A stretch of 34,040 nt of DNA from the NCBI GenBank assembly GCA_021805865.1, contig JAJZDX010000040.1, positions 1 through 34,040 of the forward strand, read 5' to 3'. The translations under genes were made by a program, and so were the position numbers. Source of the DNA: Pseudomonadota bacterium (GTDB taxonomy: Bacteria; Pseudomonadota; Gammaproteobacteria; Steroidobacterales; Steroidobacteraceae). The notes under the pieces were generated by a model. The model was not told the DNA's origin. It saw only the letters and a program-made list of their open reading frames with translations, and did not search any database. This document shows, piece by piece, positions 16,854 through 24,867 of this stretch; position 1 is the stretch's first letter, and each line of letters begins with the position of its first letter.

Positions 16854-17579
16854 GTGTCCAGCAAGGGGCGCGACGGGTCGGTGATCCGAGAGTACATCAG
16901 ATGCAACGTGACGCTGCGCTACCAGCTCCGCGACCTGCTCTGGCGGCCAGCCGGCCGCTAGGTGCGCTTCGTCGCCGTCCGCCAGCCCTCCGGAGGCTCA
17001 TGCCTCCTGATGTGCGCCGACTCCACCCTCAAGCCGCTCCAGATCATTCGCCTCTACGGGCTGCGCTTCAAGATTGAGCACACCTTCAAGCAGGTCGTGC
17101 ACCAGATCGGAGCATTCGCCTATCAGTTCTGGATGGCGGACATGAAACTGCTGCGCCGTCGCAACGGAACCCAACACCTGCACCGTGAGTCGCCCGAGCA
17201 CCGCGAGCACGTCAACCGCAAGCTCCACGCCTACCACGTCTTCATCCAGGCGGGCATCGTCTGCCAGGAGTCGCTCCAGTACCTCGCTGCCACCTTCCCT
17301 CAGGCCGTCTGGAGTTCCTTCGGCTCGTGGCTGCGCACCATCCGCCCGGGCATTCCACCCTCCGAGCTGGTCGTCGTCAACGCGCTACGCCAGCGCCTGC
17401 CGGAATTTCTGTCGCATTCCCCGAAAGGGGACTCGTTCGCGAAGTTCATCCTCGAACGAAAAGATCCCTATAAATGGCTCTGTTTCGCCTCGCGGCATAG
17501 GGGCGCATCCTGGGAAGTAGGCACTCTCGAGGAATCTTCAAGACCTACGAAAACTCTACTGCTGAAGGCTCGGATTTAG
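16854..17579 (+). pseudogene. Decayed DDE transposase, C-terminal half with in-frame stop
   Basis: The frame reads DLLWRPAGR, then TAG (16959-16961), then VRFVAV, and continues for about 205 codons. IIRLYGLRFKIEHTFKQVVHQIGAFAYQFWM is the C-terminal catalytic part (with the DDE glutamate region) of a large DDE transposase family. The sequence then runs through a conserved helical tail (FGSWLRTIRPGIPPSE). The N-terminal half with the first catalytic residues is missing, and the stop interrupts the domain, probably at a former Leu codon. AAGGAGGT at 16841 precedes a GTG at 16854 and could still start a short peptide. No inverted repeats are seen. The 155 bp before it (16699-16853) holds only a 12-bp palindrome GTGCCCGGGCAC at 16741-16752. 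Confidence 0.8.
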
Positions 17580-17620
17580 ATTGCCGGTTATCGAGAGAAA
17601 TCATACTGAGGAGAGCTGAT

Positions 17621-19078
17621 ATGACCTGTTCAACTGGCACAGTCTTGCGGCGGATGTCGCTACTTGCTGTTGTTCTTGGCGGTCTCTTGTTTGCTCTGCC
17701 GGCAATCTCTGGGGAAACCCCAGGATATGCCGGATGTCCATACATCAATCGTGGCACTTGGGACCTCGGAACTGTGATGTCAAATCCAGACACAGTTACG
17801 GAAACCCCGAATAATGAGGCGAAGCAAACGTTTACGTTGAAATTCTCTCAGGCCGGTCCGTTTGACATCCAAGTGATGTTATACGGTGCGGCTGGGTGCG
17901 ACTACCTTGGCGGAGGGGGGTACGTCACCTTCACCGGTACCTACGCGCCTGGGGTACAGGGGTACATCAATCCGAAGTTCGTCATCCTTGGCGTAACGTA
18001 TGCGCCACCGGGGCCGTCGTCTAGCACGTTTGTTGATTACTCTAACAGTAATCTTGTCGGCACTCAGACATCCCTCGTGAATTCATTTACCAACAGTAAT
18101 GGCTACTCGGTAACGCTGAGTGGGGGCGCCGGCATTGCTAAGGTAATTAATGGAACTATCAGTTCCAGCATTTCACAAACCACCACGCAGAAGACGACGA
18201 ACTCTCAGACCGTTGCACTCAGCGTCCAGGTCGCATCCGGTGAAAAGACACAGGGTACCGGAAGCTATTTTTCACCAGTGGATCACGATTACGATATCAT
18301 CTGGGTATGGCTTAATCCAGCGCTTGTCTTCACCACCAATGGCGACCAGGTGGTGTGGAATGGCTATGGATTCGATGCGTCGGATGAAAACGGAATGGAT
18401 GTGGTTGGTGTCCAGTTAGGTTATCTTAATGGTGATTTTGGCGCGATACCGGCCGATATCCAAACTTCTCTTAATCGCGCATGGGCAGCGTCGCAAACCT
18501 ACGCCACTGGCCATGGGCCCGCGCTGGATACCCGTGATCTTGGGATAATCGCTGCGGCGGATCCGTTCTCCGCCTCGACCTACGGCGAGACCTATATTGG
18601 TTACGTGCCGCCGACGCCGGACACATCAGACAACCGTTACACCATCTCTCTTTGCTCACAGGCAAATTCATTTGGCTATACCCAGGCTGCTCCGTCTACT
18701 GCGGCTAACGTCTATACTTGTACCGTGACGTATGCAAATATGTCACAGGAAGCACAGTCTCTCACAAACTCGTACCAATTAAGTTACTCGACGAGCGTGG
18801 ATTTGAGTGCAAACTTTTTGTCGTTTTTCTCGAGCGAGATTAGATACTCGAGTTCTCAGATTCTTACCTGGGAGAATATGGCGTCCGCTCAGTTGACGAG
18901 CTCGTCAACATCGACTGCAACGCTGTCAGTGCAAGGACCGCCATGCAACAATGTGAACCCGGGAGTGGGGCCGTGTGTTCCTGTTTATGATGCATCCGGA
19001 ACCGAGCCGACGCAGTTTGAGGTCTATCAGGATAATCTCTACGGTACATTCATGTTTGCGCCCGTGCACTTTTATTGA
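17621..19078 (+). CDS. Secreted protein of unknown function, lower G+C
   Basis: The 485-residue product has a Sec signal peptide (hydrophobic 12-29, cleavage near residue 30). GAGGAG precedes the ATG at 17621. The mature protein is rich in Ser, Thr, Asn, Tyr and Gly and looks all-beta. Residues about 137-206 (STFVDYSNSN... to ...VALSVQVASG) alternate polar and hydrophobic residues with Ser/Thr-rich turns. That layout is seen in amphipathic membrane-inserting hairpins of aerolysin-type pore formers, and also in other secreted beta proteins. ILGVTYAPPGPSS is a pattern I recall from unnamed bacterial exoproteins. Two late Cys pairs could form disulphides. G+C is visibly lower than in neighbours, suggesting separate acquisition. 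Function unknown. Confidence 0.75.
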   Translation: MTCSTGTVLRRMSLLAVVLGGLLFALPAISGETPGYAGCPYINRGTWDLGTVMSNPDTVTETPNNEAKQTFTLKFSQAGPFDIQVMLYGAAGCDYLGGGGYVTFTGTYAPGVQGYINPKFVILGVTYAPPGPSSSTFVDYSNSNLVGTQTSLVNSFTNSNGYSVTLSGGAGIAKVINGTISSSISQTTTQKTTNSQTVALSVQVASGEKTQGTGSYFSPVDHDYDIIWVWLNPALVFTTNGDQVVWNGYGFDASDENGMDVVGVQLGYLNGDFGAIPADIQTSLNRAWAASQTYATGHGPALDTRDLGIIAAADPFSASTYGETYIGYVPPTPDTSDNRYTISLCSQANSFGYTQAAPSTAANVYTCTVTYANMSQEAQSLTNSYQLSYSTSVDLSANFLSFFSSEIRYSSSQILTWENMASAQLTSSSTSTATLSVQGPPCNNVNPGVGPCVPVYDASGTEPTQFEVYQDNLYGTFMFAPVHFY

Positions 19079-19160
19079 GGTAACGGGTGCGAGGAGCTAT
19101 TAGCGGGATTGAGTGCGCCGTGCGCGAGCGCGCAGCACTGAGGAGCGGATGTGTTGAGTG

Positions 19161-19189
19161 TTCGGATTGGACACGCAGTGTAGCATAAT
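19161..19189 (+). promoter_or_regulatory. Weak promoter candidate before the GloVer gene
   Basis: TTCGGA (19161-19166) and CATAAT (19184-19189) are spaced by 17 bp in the 183-bp gap before the repeat-protein gene. The match is modest and offered only because no better pair is present. Confidence 0.2.
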
Positions 19190-19261
19190 GGGTTCGGAGT
19201 TCACCAAGCCATTTGTTCGGCGTGTGAGGTTGGCCACGACCTTGAGATCGGGAGGGGAACC

Positions 19262-20668
19262 ATGCAAGAGAGCCTTGTGCGTTGTGGGTTGACGCTTGCG
19301 GCTTGCGGGGCGGCGCTGGCGGTAAATGGCTGTGGAAGCAGCTTCTACACGGTGGGCGGCACTGTGTCTGGGCTCAGCGTCAAAGAAAACGTAACGCTGC
19401 TACTCAATGGAGGGGAATCCGAGAGTGTCGGCAAGAATGGCGGGTTTACCTTTTCGAACGGTCTTGCCAGTGGCAGCGGCTACGACGTCACTGTGAAATC
19501 ACACCCGCCGGGAGTCCTCTGCGCGGTCAGCAATGGGAGCGGCATGGGCGGGTCGTCCAATGTGATAAATGTCGGTGTGTCCTGCGCCGCCGGCACGGAA
19601 TCCGTCCTGTACTCCTTCGGCAGCAGCGCGACAGAGGGGTCGGGGCCGCTGTCGGGTCTGATTATGGACAGTGCCGGAAACTTCTATGGAACGACCTCCG
19701 CCGGGGGCACGTACGACCTTGGTACGGTGTTCAAGATCAACCCGAACGGAACGGAAGCCATTCTATACGCCTTCGCAGGGGGCACAACGGACGGGCAGTT
19801 CCCTTTGGGGCGTCTGGTCATGGACAGTGCCGGAAACCTCTATGGAACGACGGCCCTCGGCGGCGCGAACGACTTGGGTACGGCGTTCAAGATCAGTGCG
19901 GCCGGTACGGAAACTGTCTTGCACTCCTTCGCGGGCAGGCAGCAACCGAATGGACGTCTGATCATGGACAGTGCCGGCGACCTTTATGGAACGACTACCG
20001 GTGGTGGCGCGAACAATGGTGGTACAGTGTTCAAGATCAGCCCGAACGGAAACGAAACGATCCTGCACGCCTTCGCGGGCGGTACAACCGACGGGGCGGA
20101 GCCCGAGGGGGGTGTGATCATGGACAGCGCTGGAAATCTTTATGGAACGACCGCCGGCGGTGGCGCGTACGATCTCGGGACGGTGTTCAAGATCAGCCCG
20201 AACGGAAACGAAACGATCCTGCACGCCTTCGCGGGCGGTACAACTGACGGGGCAGAGCCGGAGGCGGCCCTGATCATGGACAGCGCCGGAAATCTTTATG
20301 GGACGACTCTTGTCGGCGGCACGTACGACTCAGGTACGGTGTTCAAGATCAGTCCCGCTGGCACGGAAACCGTCTTGCACTCCTTCGTGGGCGGTACAAC
20401 TGACGGGGCGGACCCGCAGGCAGCCGTGATCGCGGACAGCGCTGGAAACCTGTACGGGACGACCGTCGACGGGGGCGCGAACAATGACGGTACGGTGTTC
20501 AAGATCAGTCCCGCTGGCACGGAAACCGTCTTGCACTCCTTCGTGGGCGGTGCAACCGACGGGGCGAGGCCAGAGGCGGCCCTGGTCATGGACAGCGCTG
20601 GCAACTTTTATGGGACGACGCAATCCGGTGGCACGTACAACGGCGGCACGCTGTTCAAGATCAACTGA
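19262..20668 (+). CDS. GloVer (TIGR03803-like) tandem-repeat lipoprotein
   Basis: The 468-residue exported protein has a signal peptide and a lipobox-like AVNGC (Cys near 24). A small beta domain follows (about 28-112; YTVGGTVSGLSVKENVTLLLNGGES). Then come seven tandem repeats of about 52 residues with the core MDSAGNLYGTT..GG...GTVFKI, followed by ETVLHSFxGGTTDGAxP. This is the GloVer/TIGR03803 repeat, thought to form a beta-propeller. The seventh repeat ends at FKIN, so the propeller may close with an N-terminal strand. Repeat 2 lacks about four residues (FAGRQQPN instead of FAGGTTDG-type). GGGAGGGG precedes the ATG. A surface role is likely; no ligand is known. Confidence 0.85.
   Translation: MQESLVRCGLTLAACGAALAVNGCGSSFYTVGGTVSGLSVKENVTLLLNGGESESVGKNGGFTFSNGLASGSGYDVTVKSHPPGVLCAVSNGSGMGGSSNVINVGVSCAAGTESVLYSFGSSATEGSGPLSGLIMDSAGNFYGTTSAGGTYDLGTVFKINPNGTEAILYAFAGGTTDGQFPLGRLVMDSAGNLYGTTALGGANDLGTAFKISAAGTETVLHSFAGRQQPNGRLIMDSAGDLYGTTTGGGANNGGTVFKISPNGNETILHAFAGGTTDGAEPEGGVIMDSAGNLYGTTAGGGAYDLGTVFKISPNGNETILHAFAGGTTDGAEPEAALIMDSAGNLYGTTLVGGTYDSGTVFKISPAGTETVLHSFVGGTTDGADPQAAVIADSAGNLYGTTVDGGANNDGTVFKISPAGTETVLHSFVGGATDGARPEAALVMDSAGNFYGTTQSGGTYNGGTLFKIN
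19650..20668 (+). repeat. Seven tandem 156-bp coding repeats
   Basis: The repeats encode the GloVer units. Units 3 and 4 are nearly identical at DNA level from the CCGAACGGAAACGAAACG segment through the next 60 bp (20041-20100 versus 20196-20255). Units 5 and 6 share CCCGCTGGCACGGAAACCG. This suggests recent duplication or gene conversion. Confidence 0.85.
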
Positions 20669-20907
20669 CGAGAGCAGTCAGGTACTCGCCATCGGCGGTG
20701 CACAGATGCAGAGCGCGAATCCGCGCGGATCCAACTGAATTCAGACTCGCCGCCTCACGGGGGGCTGCGGTCGACGCATTTCACTGCTACGGAATATCGG
20801 CTCTTCCGCAGAATTTGTGGGTGAAACTGTTGGCTTTGAAGCAGTTCGGCCTTGGCACAGGGAGGTGCCAAGGGGCGTGTCCGAAGGGCACGCAGGAGGG
20901 ATGAGGT

Positions 20908-21240
20908 TCATCTCTTACGAGGCGGCGGGGCTCCGAACAGCTGGTCTTTGCGTAGCGGGGGGCGTTCTGCCAGGTGCTGGCGGAAGAACTCGATGCCGGT
21001 CTTCGTGCAGCGCTTGATCTTTGCCTTGCCCTCCTTGGTCGGAGTGAGCGTGCCGCACTGTCGGCATTTGTCCATCTCGACCCGGTAGACATCGACGCGT
21101 CGTCCGGCGAGCTCGCCGGTGAGCGGTACGGGGTAGGTTGCCAATACGCGCTTGAGCGAGGTGCTGCCGCATTGGCGGCATGTGCGCGCCTTCGCGCTGG
21201 GCGCATTCTCGGGCTTGACGGTACGGCGGAATATTCCCAT
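20908..21240 (-). CDS. Zinc-ribbon protein with two CxxC knuckles
   Basis: This 110-residue protein has CRQCG at about 21-25 and CRQCG at about 59-63, flanking a beta segment (LTGELAGRRVDVYRVEMDK). The layout resembles YgiT/MqsA-type zinc fingers, but the DNA-binding HTH of MqsA is absent. The C-terminal helix KIKRCTKTGIEFFRQHL is followed by a Pro/Arg tail. There is no Shine-Dalgarno before the ATG at 21240, and that ATG lies inside the proposed left end of the ISL3 element. The native N-terminus may have been replaced by the insertion. The 239 bp between it and the GloVer gene shows nothing I can assign. Confidence 0.6.
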   Translation of the reverse strand: MGIFRRTVKPENAPSAKARTCRQCGSTSLKRVLATYPVPLTGELAGRRVDVYRVEMDKCRQCGTLTPTKEGKAKIKRCTKTGIEFFRQHLAERPPLRKDQLFGAPPPRKR

Positions 21241-21269
21241 GGTGAGAGTTTCGCCGAACGGAGCTGCCG

Positions 21270-21402
21270 ATGCATCTGGTGTTGAAGACGCTGCTGAATC
21301 ACGTGGAGCGGCTACAGGGGTTCGTGTACGAGTCGAGCCGACTGATCGAGGGGCGATTGCCGCGGATCGAGATCCAGCTGCGTGCCCGGGAGCGCTCCCG
21401 AG
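21270..21402 (+). pseudogene. ISL3 transposase, 5' fragment
   Basis: MHLVLKTLLNHVERLQGFVY, followed by IEIQLRARERSR, is the standard N-terminus of ISL3-family transposases. After Arg44 the reading frame leaves the family and ends at 21482. The missing continuation (GACSHCHKPAPGYDRL) is found in the correct frame at 29701. GGAG precedes the ATG by 7 bases. Confidence 0.85.
21394..21402 (+). repeat. 9-bp duplication at the left edge of the Mu/Tn7-like transposon
   Basis: GCTCCCGAG is found here and at 29692-29700. Joining the two copies restores the ISL3 transposase frame exactly. Confidence 0.85.
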
Positions 21403-21459
21403 TGAGCATGATCGCGCTTTTTGATGGCGCGCCGAGCACGCTATTTGAGGGCATTCCCA

Positions 21460-21499
21460 GTTCCCGTTCCCACACGTTGTAGAGAGATGGGGAACGGGA
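21460..21499. repeat. 12-bp perfect inverted repeat near the transposon left end
   Basis: GTTCCCGTTCCC (21460-21471) and GGGAACGGGAAC (21488-21499) flank a 16-nt loop, each arm a tandem 6-mer. GGGAACGGG also occurs at the other end of the transposon (near 29626-29636, minus strand). It could be a transposase binding site or the terminator of the minus-strand operon ending at 21682; there is no T-run. A 60-codon plus-strand frame nearby (21487-21666) has no support. Confidence 0.6.
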
Positions 21500-21681
21500 A
21501 CGGTGTGCGAGGGGGCGGCTGGGGTCGCGACTGTCCGGTGGAGGTTGTAACGCCCGACGGGCTGCGGATCTGGCGAGCGCCAGCGATCCCTGAAGGAGCG
21601 ACGCCGGCTCCCGGCCGGCTCGCTGCCGCCCGAGCGATCGAGGCGAGGGCCGGGGGGAGCGTTTAGCCCCGATAGGACCGG

Positions 21682-22653
21682 CTACGAGCGTTGGATCTCT
21701 GTTGCGTTGATGCGCACGAGGCGGTAGCCGTCGGTGTCGCGCACGAGGTGCCCGGTGCGGGTGAGCTCGGCGAGCCGCTCATGCAGGGTGGCGTTGCGGA
21801 CGTGACAGAGCGAGCGTAGCTCAGCGAGCGGCAGCGGCCGTTCTGCGCTCTGGAGCGCGCTGGTGATGCGCTCGTCGAGGGAACTGGGCGGCAGGAGATC
21901 GGTTGCAGTGGGCGCGACGACGGCGAGCGCGAGTGCCGGACCGCGTTGTTGCAGCTCGAGCGGCAGACTCGGTGGGGATGGGGCGGCGCGGTGCTCGAGG
22001 GCGAGGATGAGTTGCCCGGAGGGCTCTCGGCGCAGATACAGGTTTGAGTCGCCCCAGGCGTGGAACTCGGAGGAGCCGCGCAGCGCCTGGCCGGCGCGTA
22101 TGTGGCCTGAGGTTTTCTTGGCGTGATGAACGAGGAGCACGGCGAGGGCATACCGGCGCTGCAGCTCGCGCAGGTACGCCAGGAGAGGGGCGACCTCGCC
22201 GCTGGAGTTCTCATCGATCCGGTGCAGCCGCACGAAGGGATCGAGGATGAGGAGTTTCGGCTTGAGGTCCGCGACGGTGCGCTCGAGAGCGTCGCGGTCG
22301 GCAGGCAGATCGAGACGCACGGACGGGGCGGTGATCACCTGGATGTCGAGGTCCTGCAGAGGACAGCTGGCTGCGGCGCAGATTCCCTCGAGCCGGGCGC
22401 GCACGATGTGCAGGGCGTCCTCGGCGGCATAGAGCAACACCCGCCCCGGGGAGGCGACCGGGAAGCGCCGCAAGGCCGGCGTCCCGGAGGCGACCGCGAC
22501 GGCAAGGTCCAGGGCGAGGAAGCTCTTGCAGCATTTGGGTTCGCCGCCGACGATGCCGACGGCCTCGCAGCTCCAGAGCCCTGTGACGAGCCAGCGGCTC
22601 TCGGGCGCGCGGCCCGAGAGCTTCCAGGCGGGTTCGACGGGCAGCGTGCTCAC
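21682..22653 (-). CDS. RepA-like AAA ATPase of the transposon
   Basis: The 323-residue protein starts at GTG 22653, which overlaps the TGA of the ATPase gene upstream (GTGA). The frame is open further upstream, but that part lies inside the other gene. The RecA-like/AAA_25 fold shows GIVGGEPKCCKSFLALDLA (Walker A with Cys where the second Gly is expected), LLILDPF (Walker B), VLLVHHAKK and LRGSSEFHAWGDSNLYL. A C-terminal winged-helix-like segment follows (LRSLCHVRNATLHERLAELTRTGHLV). RepA-type helicases are hexameric DNA motors; a role in replication or target handling during transposition is inferred from the operon. It is the last gene of the transposition operon. Confidence 0.75.
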   Translation of the reverse strand: MSTLPVEPAWKLSGRAPESRWLVTGLWSCEAVGIVGGEPKCCKSFLALDLAVAVASGTPALRRFPVASPGRVLLYAAEDALHIVRARLEGICAAASCPLQDLDIQVITAPSVRLDLPADRDALERTVADLKPKLLILDPFVRLHRIDENSSGEVAPLLAYLRELQRRYALAVLLVHHAKKTSGHIRAGQALRGSSEFHAWGDSNLYLRREPSGQLILALEHRAAPSPPSLPLELQQRGPALALAVVAPTATDLLPPSSLDERITSALQSAERPLPLAELRSLCHVRNATLHERLAELTRTGHLVRDTDGYRLVRINATEIQRS

Positions 22654-23630
22654 CGTTTTCGGCCGACGACTTTCAGTTGGGCCGGCGTCGAGGCGGCCAC
22701 GGTCTCGAAGAACAGCTGCTCGTCGATCTGGCGGGCCTCGCGCTGCGCGGCAAGTGCCAGCAGTTCCCCGGCCAGGTTCATCAGGGCACGCAGGTTCCCC
22801 TGGGCATGATCGCAGAGCGTGGCGATGAGCTCTGGGGTCATGAGCTTCGGCGCCCCCGCCTTGGTGAGGGCGTGCTGCAGGCACTCGCGCAGCTCCTCAG
22901 GGGTGGCCCGATCGAGCGCCAAGCGAACGCGCATGCGCGAGTTCAGCGGCAGCAGCTCATCGCTCTTGAAGCGCTCGAGAAGCCGCTGATCGCCCGCGAG
23001 CACCACGGTCAAGAGCAGATGCGAGTCCAGGCGCGCCGAGGACAGCAGGCGCAGCTCCGCGAGCACCGTGGCGATGACCTCCTGCGCCTCGTCCACGATC
23101 AACACCGGACGCGAGAGTGAGGTATCGATGTGCGCCTGCCAGCGGCTGCGCAACACCTTGGCGCCGGCGTGGCGGTTGTGTGGGTGCAGTTCCACGCCGA
23201 ACAGCTCGCCCATCTCGCGGTAGAAGTCGGCCAGGCCCGCCTGCGGCCGGGACAGTATCCCGACCTGCACGTCGCGCAGGTTCGAGAGCCGCTCGGCGAG
23301 CACGCGCAGGGTGGCGGATTTGCCCACGCCGGGCGAGCCGGTCACGAGCGCGAACCCGCCCTCGTCGATCAGCTGCTCGACCCGCCAGCAGAACGAGTCC
23401 ACTCGGGGACTGAGGTAGAGGGCTTCGGTGGGGACCTCTGCGGCGAAGGGGTTCCACTTCAAATGTGCTCGAGCACATTTGAAGTGAAATGTTAGCGAGT
23501 GAAAAATGTGGCGTTCAAGCCGGCCGCAGCCCAATTCCTGGGTTTCCGCCATCGCCGGCACCACATTTCTTTGAACCTCCCCGTCGGATAGGGTCTGGGC
23601 TCCCATCGCAAGGCTGGAGGTCTGGATCAT
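22650..23630 (-). CDS. ExeA/TnsC-like AAA+ ATPase, 5' end replaced by RIT insertion
   Basis: Native sequence runs from Lys at 23459 (KWNPFAAEVPTEALYLSPR) to the stop at 22650, 269 residues. The first 11 codons are at 26910-26878, across the RIT element. The domain has Walker A (GSPGVGKSA), LSRPQAGLADFYREMGELFG, Walker B (VLIVDEAQ) and sensor region VVLAGDQRLLERF, with a C-terminal lid helix. It is the TniB/TnsC/IstB-like partner expected for a Mu-type transposase. The frame stays open through the RIT left end, with ATGs at 23552 and 23630, so a chimeric protein with a foreign N-terminus is possible. The stop overlaps the next gene (GTGA). Confidence 0.75.
   Translation of the reverse strand: MIQTSSLAMGAQTLSDGEVQRNVVPAMAETQELGCGRLERHIFHSLTFHFKCARAHLKWNPFAAEVPTEALYLSPRVDSFCWRVEQLIDEGGFALVTGSPGVGKSATLRVLAERLSNLRDVQVGILSRPQAGLADFYREMGELFGVELHPHNRHAGAKVLRSRWQAHIDTSLSRPVLIVDEAQEVIATVLAELRLLSSARLDSHLLLTVVLAGDQRLLERFKSDELLPLNSRMRVRLALDRATPEELRECLQHALTKAGAPKLMTPELIATLCDHAQGNLRALMNLAGELLALAAQREARQIDEQLFFETVAASTPAQLKVVGRKR
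23455..23486. repeat. 32-bp perfect palindrome at the RIT left junction
   Basis: CACTTCAAATGTGCTC is followed directly by its exact reverse complement. The first seven bases (CACTTCA) belong to the interrupted ATPase gene. The last seven begin the RIT inverted repeat. The core AATGTGCTCGAGCACATT (23462-23479) is itself a palindrome. Confidence 0.9.
23480..23517 (+). repeat. RIT terminal inverted repeat, left
   Basis: This 38-bp repeat starts TGAAGTGAAATGTTAGCGAG and ends ATGTGGCGTTCA. It is the exact reverse complement of 26842-26879. A partial inverted copy (CCACATTTCTTTGAA) lies inward at about 23561-23575, so the end has a paired arrangement like the right end. Confidence 0.93.
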
Positions 23631-24867
23631 GTTCGAACAGCTTTTTCACTTTCCGTCAGTCGTCGCCCGCCATCGCGCAGGTCCATTCGCAGCGGAGCGG
23701 GAGCGCTTTCTCATCCGATGCGCTGAGCAAGGTATGAGGCGCAGTACCCTTTTGGGCTTCGCTCCATGTCTTCTTGTGATCGCACAAAGACTCAACGCGG
23801 ATCGACAAGTCACGTGGCAGCAGATTGAGGCCGCTGCGGATCAATGGCGAAGGTTTCAACGTAAACGAGGTCGCAGCCATTCCCGGAAGTCCAGAGAGCG
23901 CTTTATCCAGATCGCCTCGGATTGGCTACACTTTCTCGGACGGATGTCGCCCCCAGAGCCGGAGCGCTTTGTAGGCGTGGAGCATTTGCGCGACTTCACA
24001 ACCTATATGGTGGAAGAACGTGGACTGTCCGCATGGACAGTCCGTAGCCGGGAGAAGATCATCGGCAGATTTCTGAGGGAGTTCTCCGCCTCGGAGAAAC
24101 CGTTCCCAGCCATCACGGTCGCAGATATCGACACGCATCTCGAGTCTCTCGGCAAACGTGACTGGTGTCGCGTGTCGATTGCGACCGTCGCCAGCGAGCT
24201 GCGCTTATTCTTTACATACGCCGGTATGCAGGGCTGGTGCTCACCTGCCATCGCCGCGGGCATAAGGGGACCGCGAATATTCAAGCATGAGAAGCTCGCC
24301 GAGGGGCCTACTTGGCCCGATGTGGAGCGGCTCATCCTCTCTGTCAATGGTACAACCGCCCGCGACATCCGCGACCACGCGATCCTACGGCTATTCGCTA
24401 CGTACGGCTTGCGACGTGCTGAGGTCAGCGGGCTGAAGGTCAATGACATCGATTGGGCTCGTGATCGGCTTCTGGTGTTGCGTCCCAAACAGCGCAGGGC
24501 CCAAGAGTATCCGCTACTGCCATCCGTCGGGGAGTCCATCGCACGCTATCTTCATGATGTGCGCCCGAAGACTTCCTACCGCGAGATATTTCTGACGCTG
24601 CGCGCTCCCATTGTTCCGATCTCACCAGATGGGCTGTACGACATTGTCTACACTCGCCTGAAGGCGCTCGGGATTTCCAGCCCTTGTCGCGGACCGCACG
24701 GGCTCCGCCACGCCTGTGCGACTCGGCTGGTGGCTCAGGGATTATCTTTGAAGGAGATCGGCGACCATTTGGGTCACCGTAGTGCCTTTTCGACTCGAAC
24801 CTACGCGAAGGTCGATCTCGGTGGATTGCGTGAAGTGGCTGCCCTGGATCTGGGAGATTTACTATGA
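23629..24867 (+). CDS. RIT tyrosine recombinase A
   Basis: The first and longest of the trio (412 residues) has a long N-terminal part, then a SAM-like core-binding domain (about 110-205) and a catalytic domain (about 225-405). Visible active-site elements are Arg in ATYGLRRAEVSGL, Lys in LRPKQRRAQEYPL, HGLRHACATRL, LGHRSAFSTRTYAKVD with the nucleophilic Tyr. GGAGG about 12 bases before the ATG gives a good start. The stop overlaps recombinase B (ATGA, 24864-24867). In RIT elements the three recombinases are always in this order; each one's contribution is not well established. Confidence 0.9.
   Translation: MFEQLFHFPSVVARHRAGPFAAERERFLIRCAEQGMRRSTLLGFAPCLLVIAQRLNADRQVTWQQIEAAADQWRRFQRKRGRSHSRKSRERFIQIASDWLHFLGRMSPPEPERFVGVEHLRDFTTYMVEERGLSAWTVRSREKIIGRFLREFSASEKPFPAITVADIDTHLESLGKRDWCRVSIATVASELRLFFTYAGMQGWCSPAIAAGIRGPRIFKHEKLAEGPTWPDVERLILSVNGTTARDIRDHAILRLFATYGLRRAEVSGLKVNDIDWARDRLLVLRPKQRRAQEYPLLPSVGESIARYLHDVRPKTSYREIFLTLRAPIVPISPDGLYDIVYTRLKALGISSPCRGPHGLRHACATRLVAQGLSLKEIGDHLGHRSAFSTRTYAKVDLGGLREVAALDLGDLL

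Noticed and set aside
19650..20668. Regular DNA repeats as a possible CRISPR array
   Set aside because: The 156-bp period encodes an open GloVer repeat protein; there are no short repeats with unique spacers and no cas genes.
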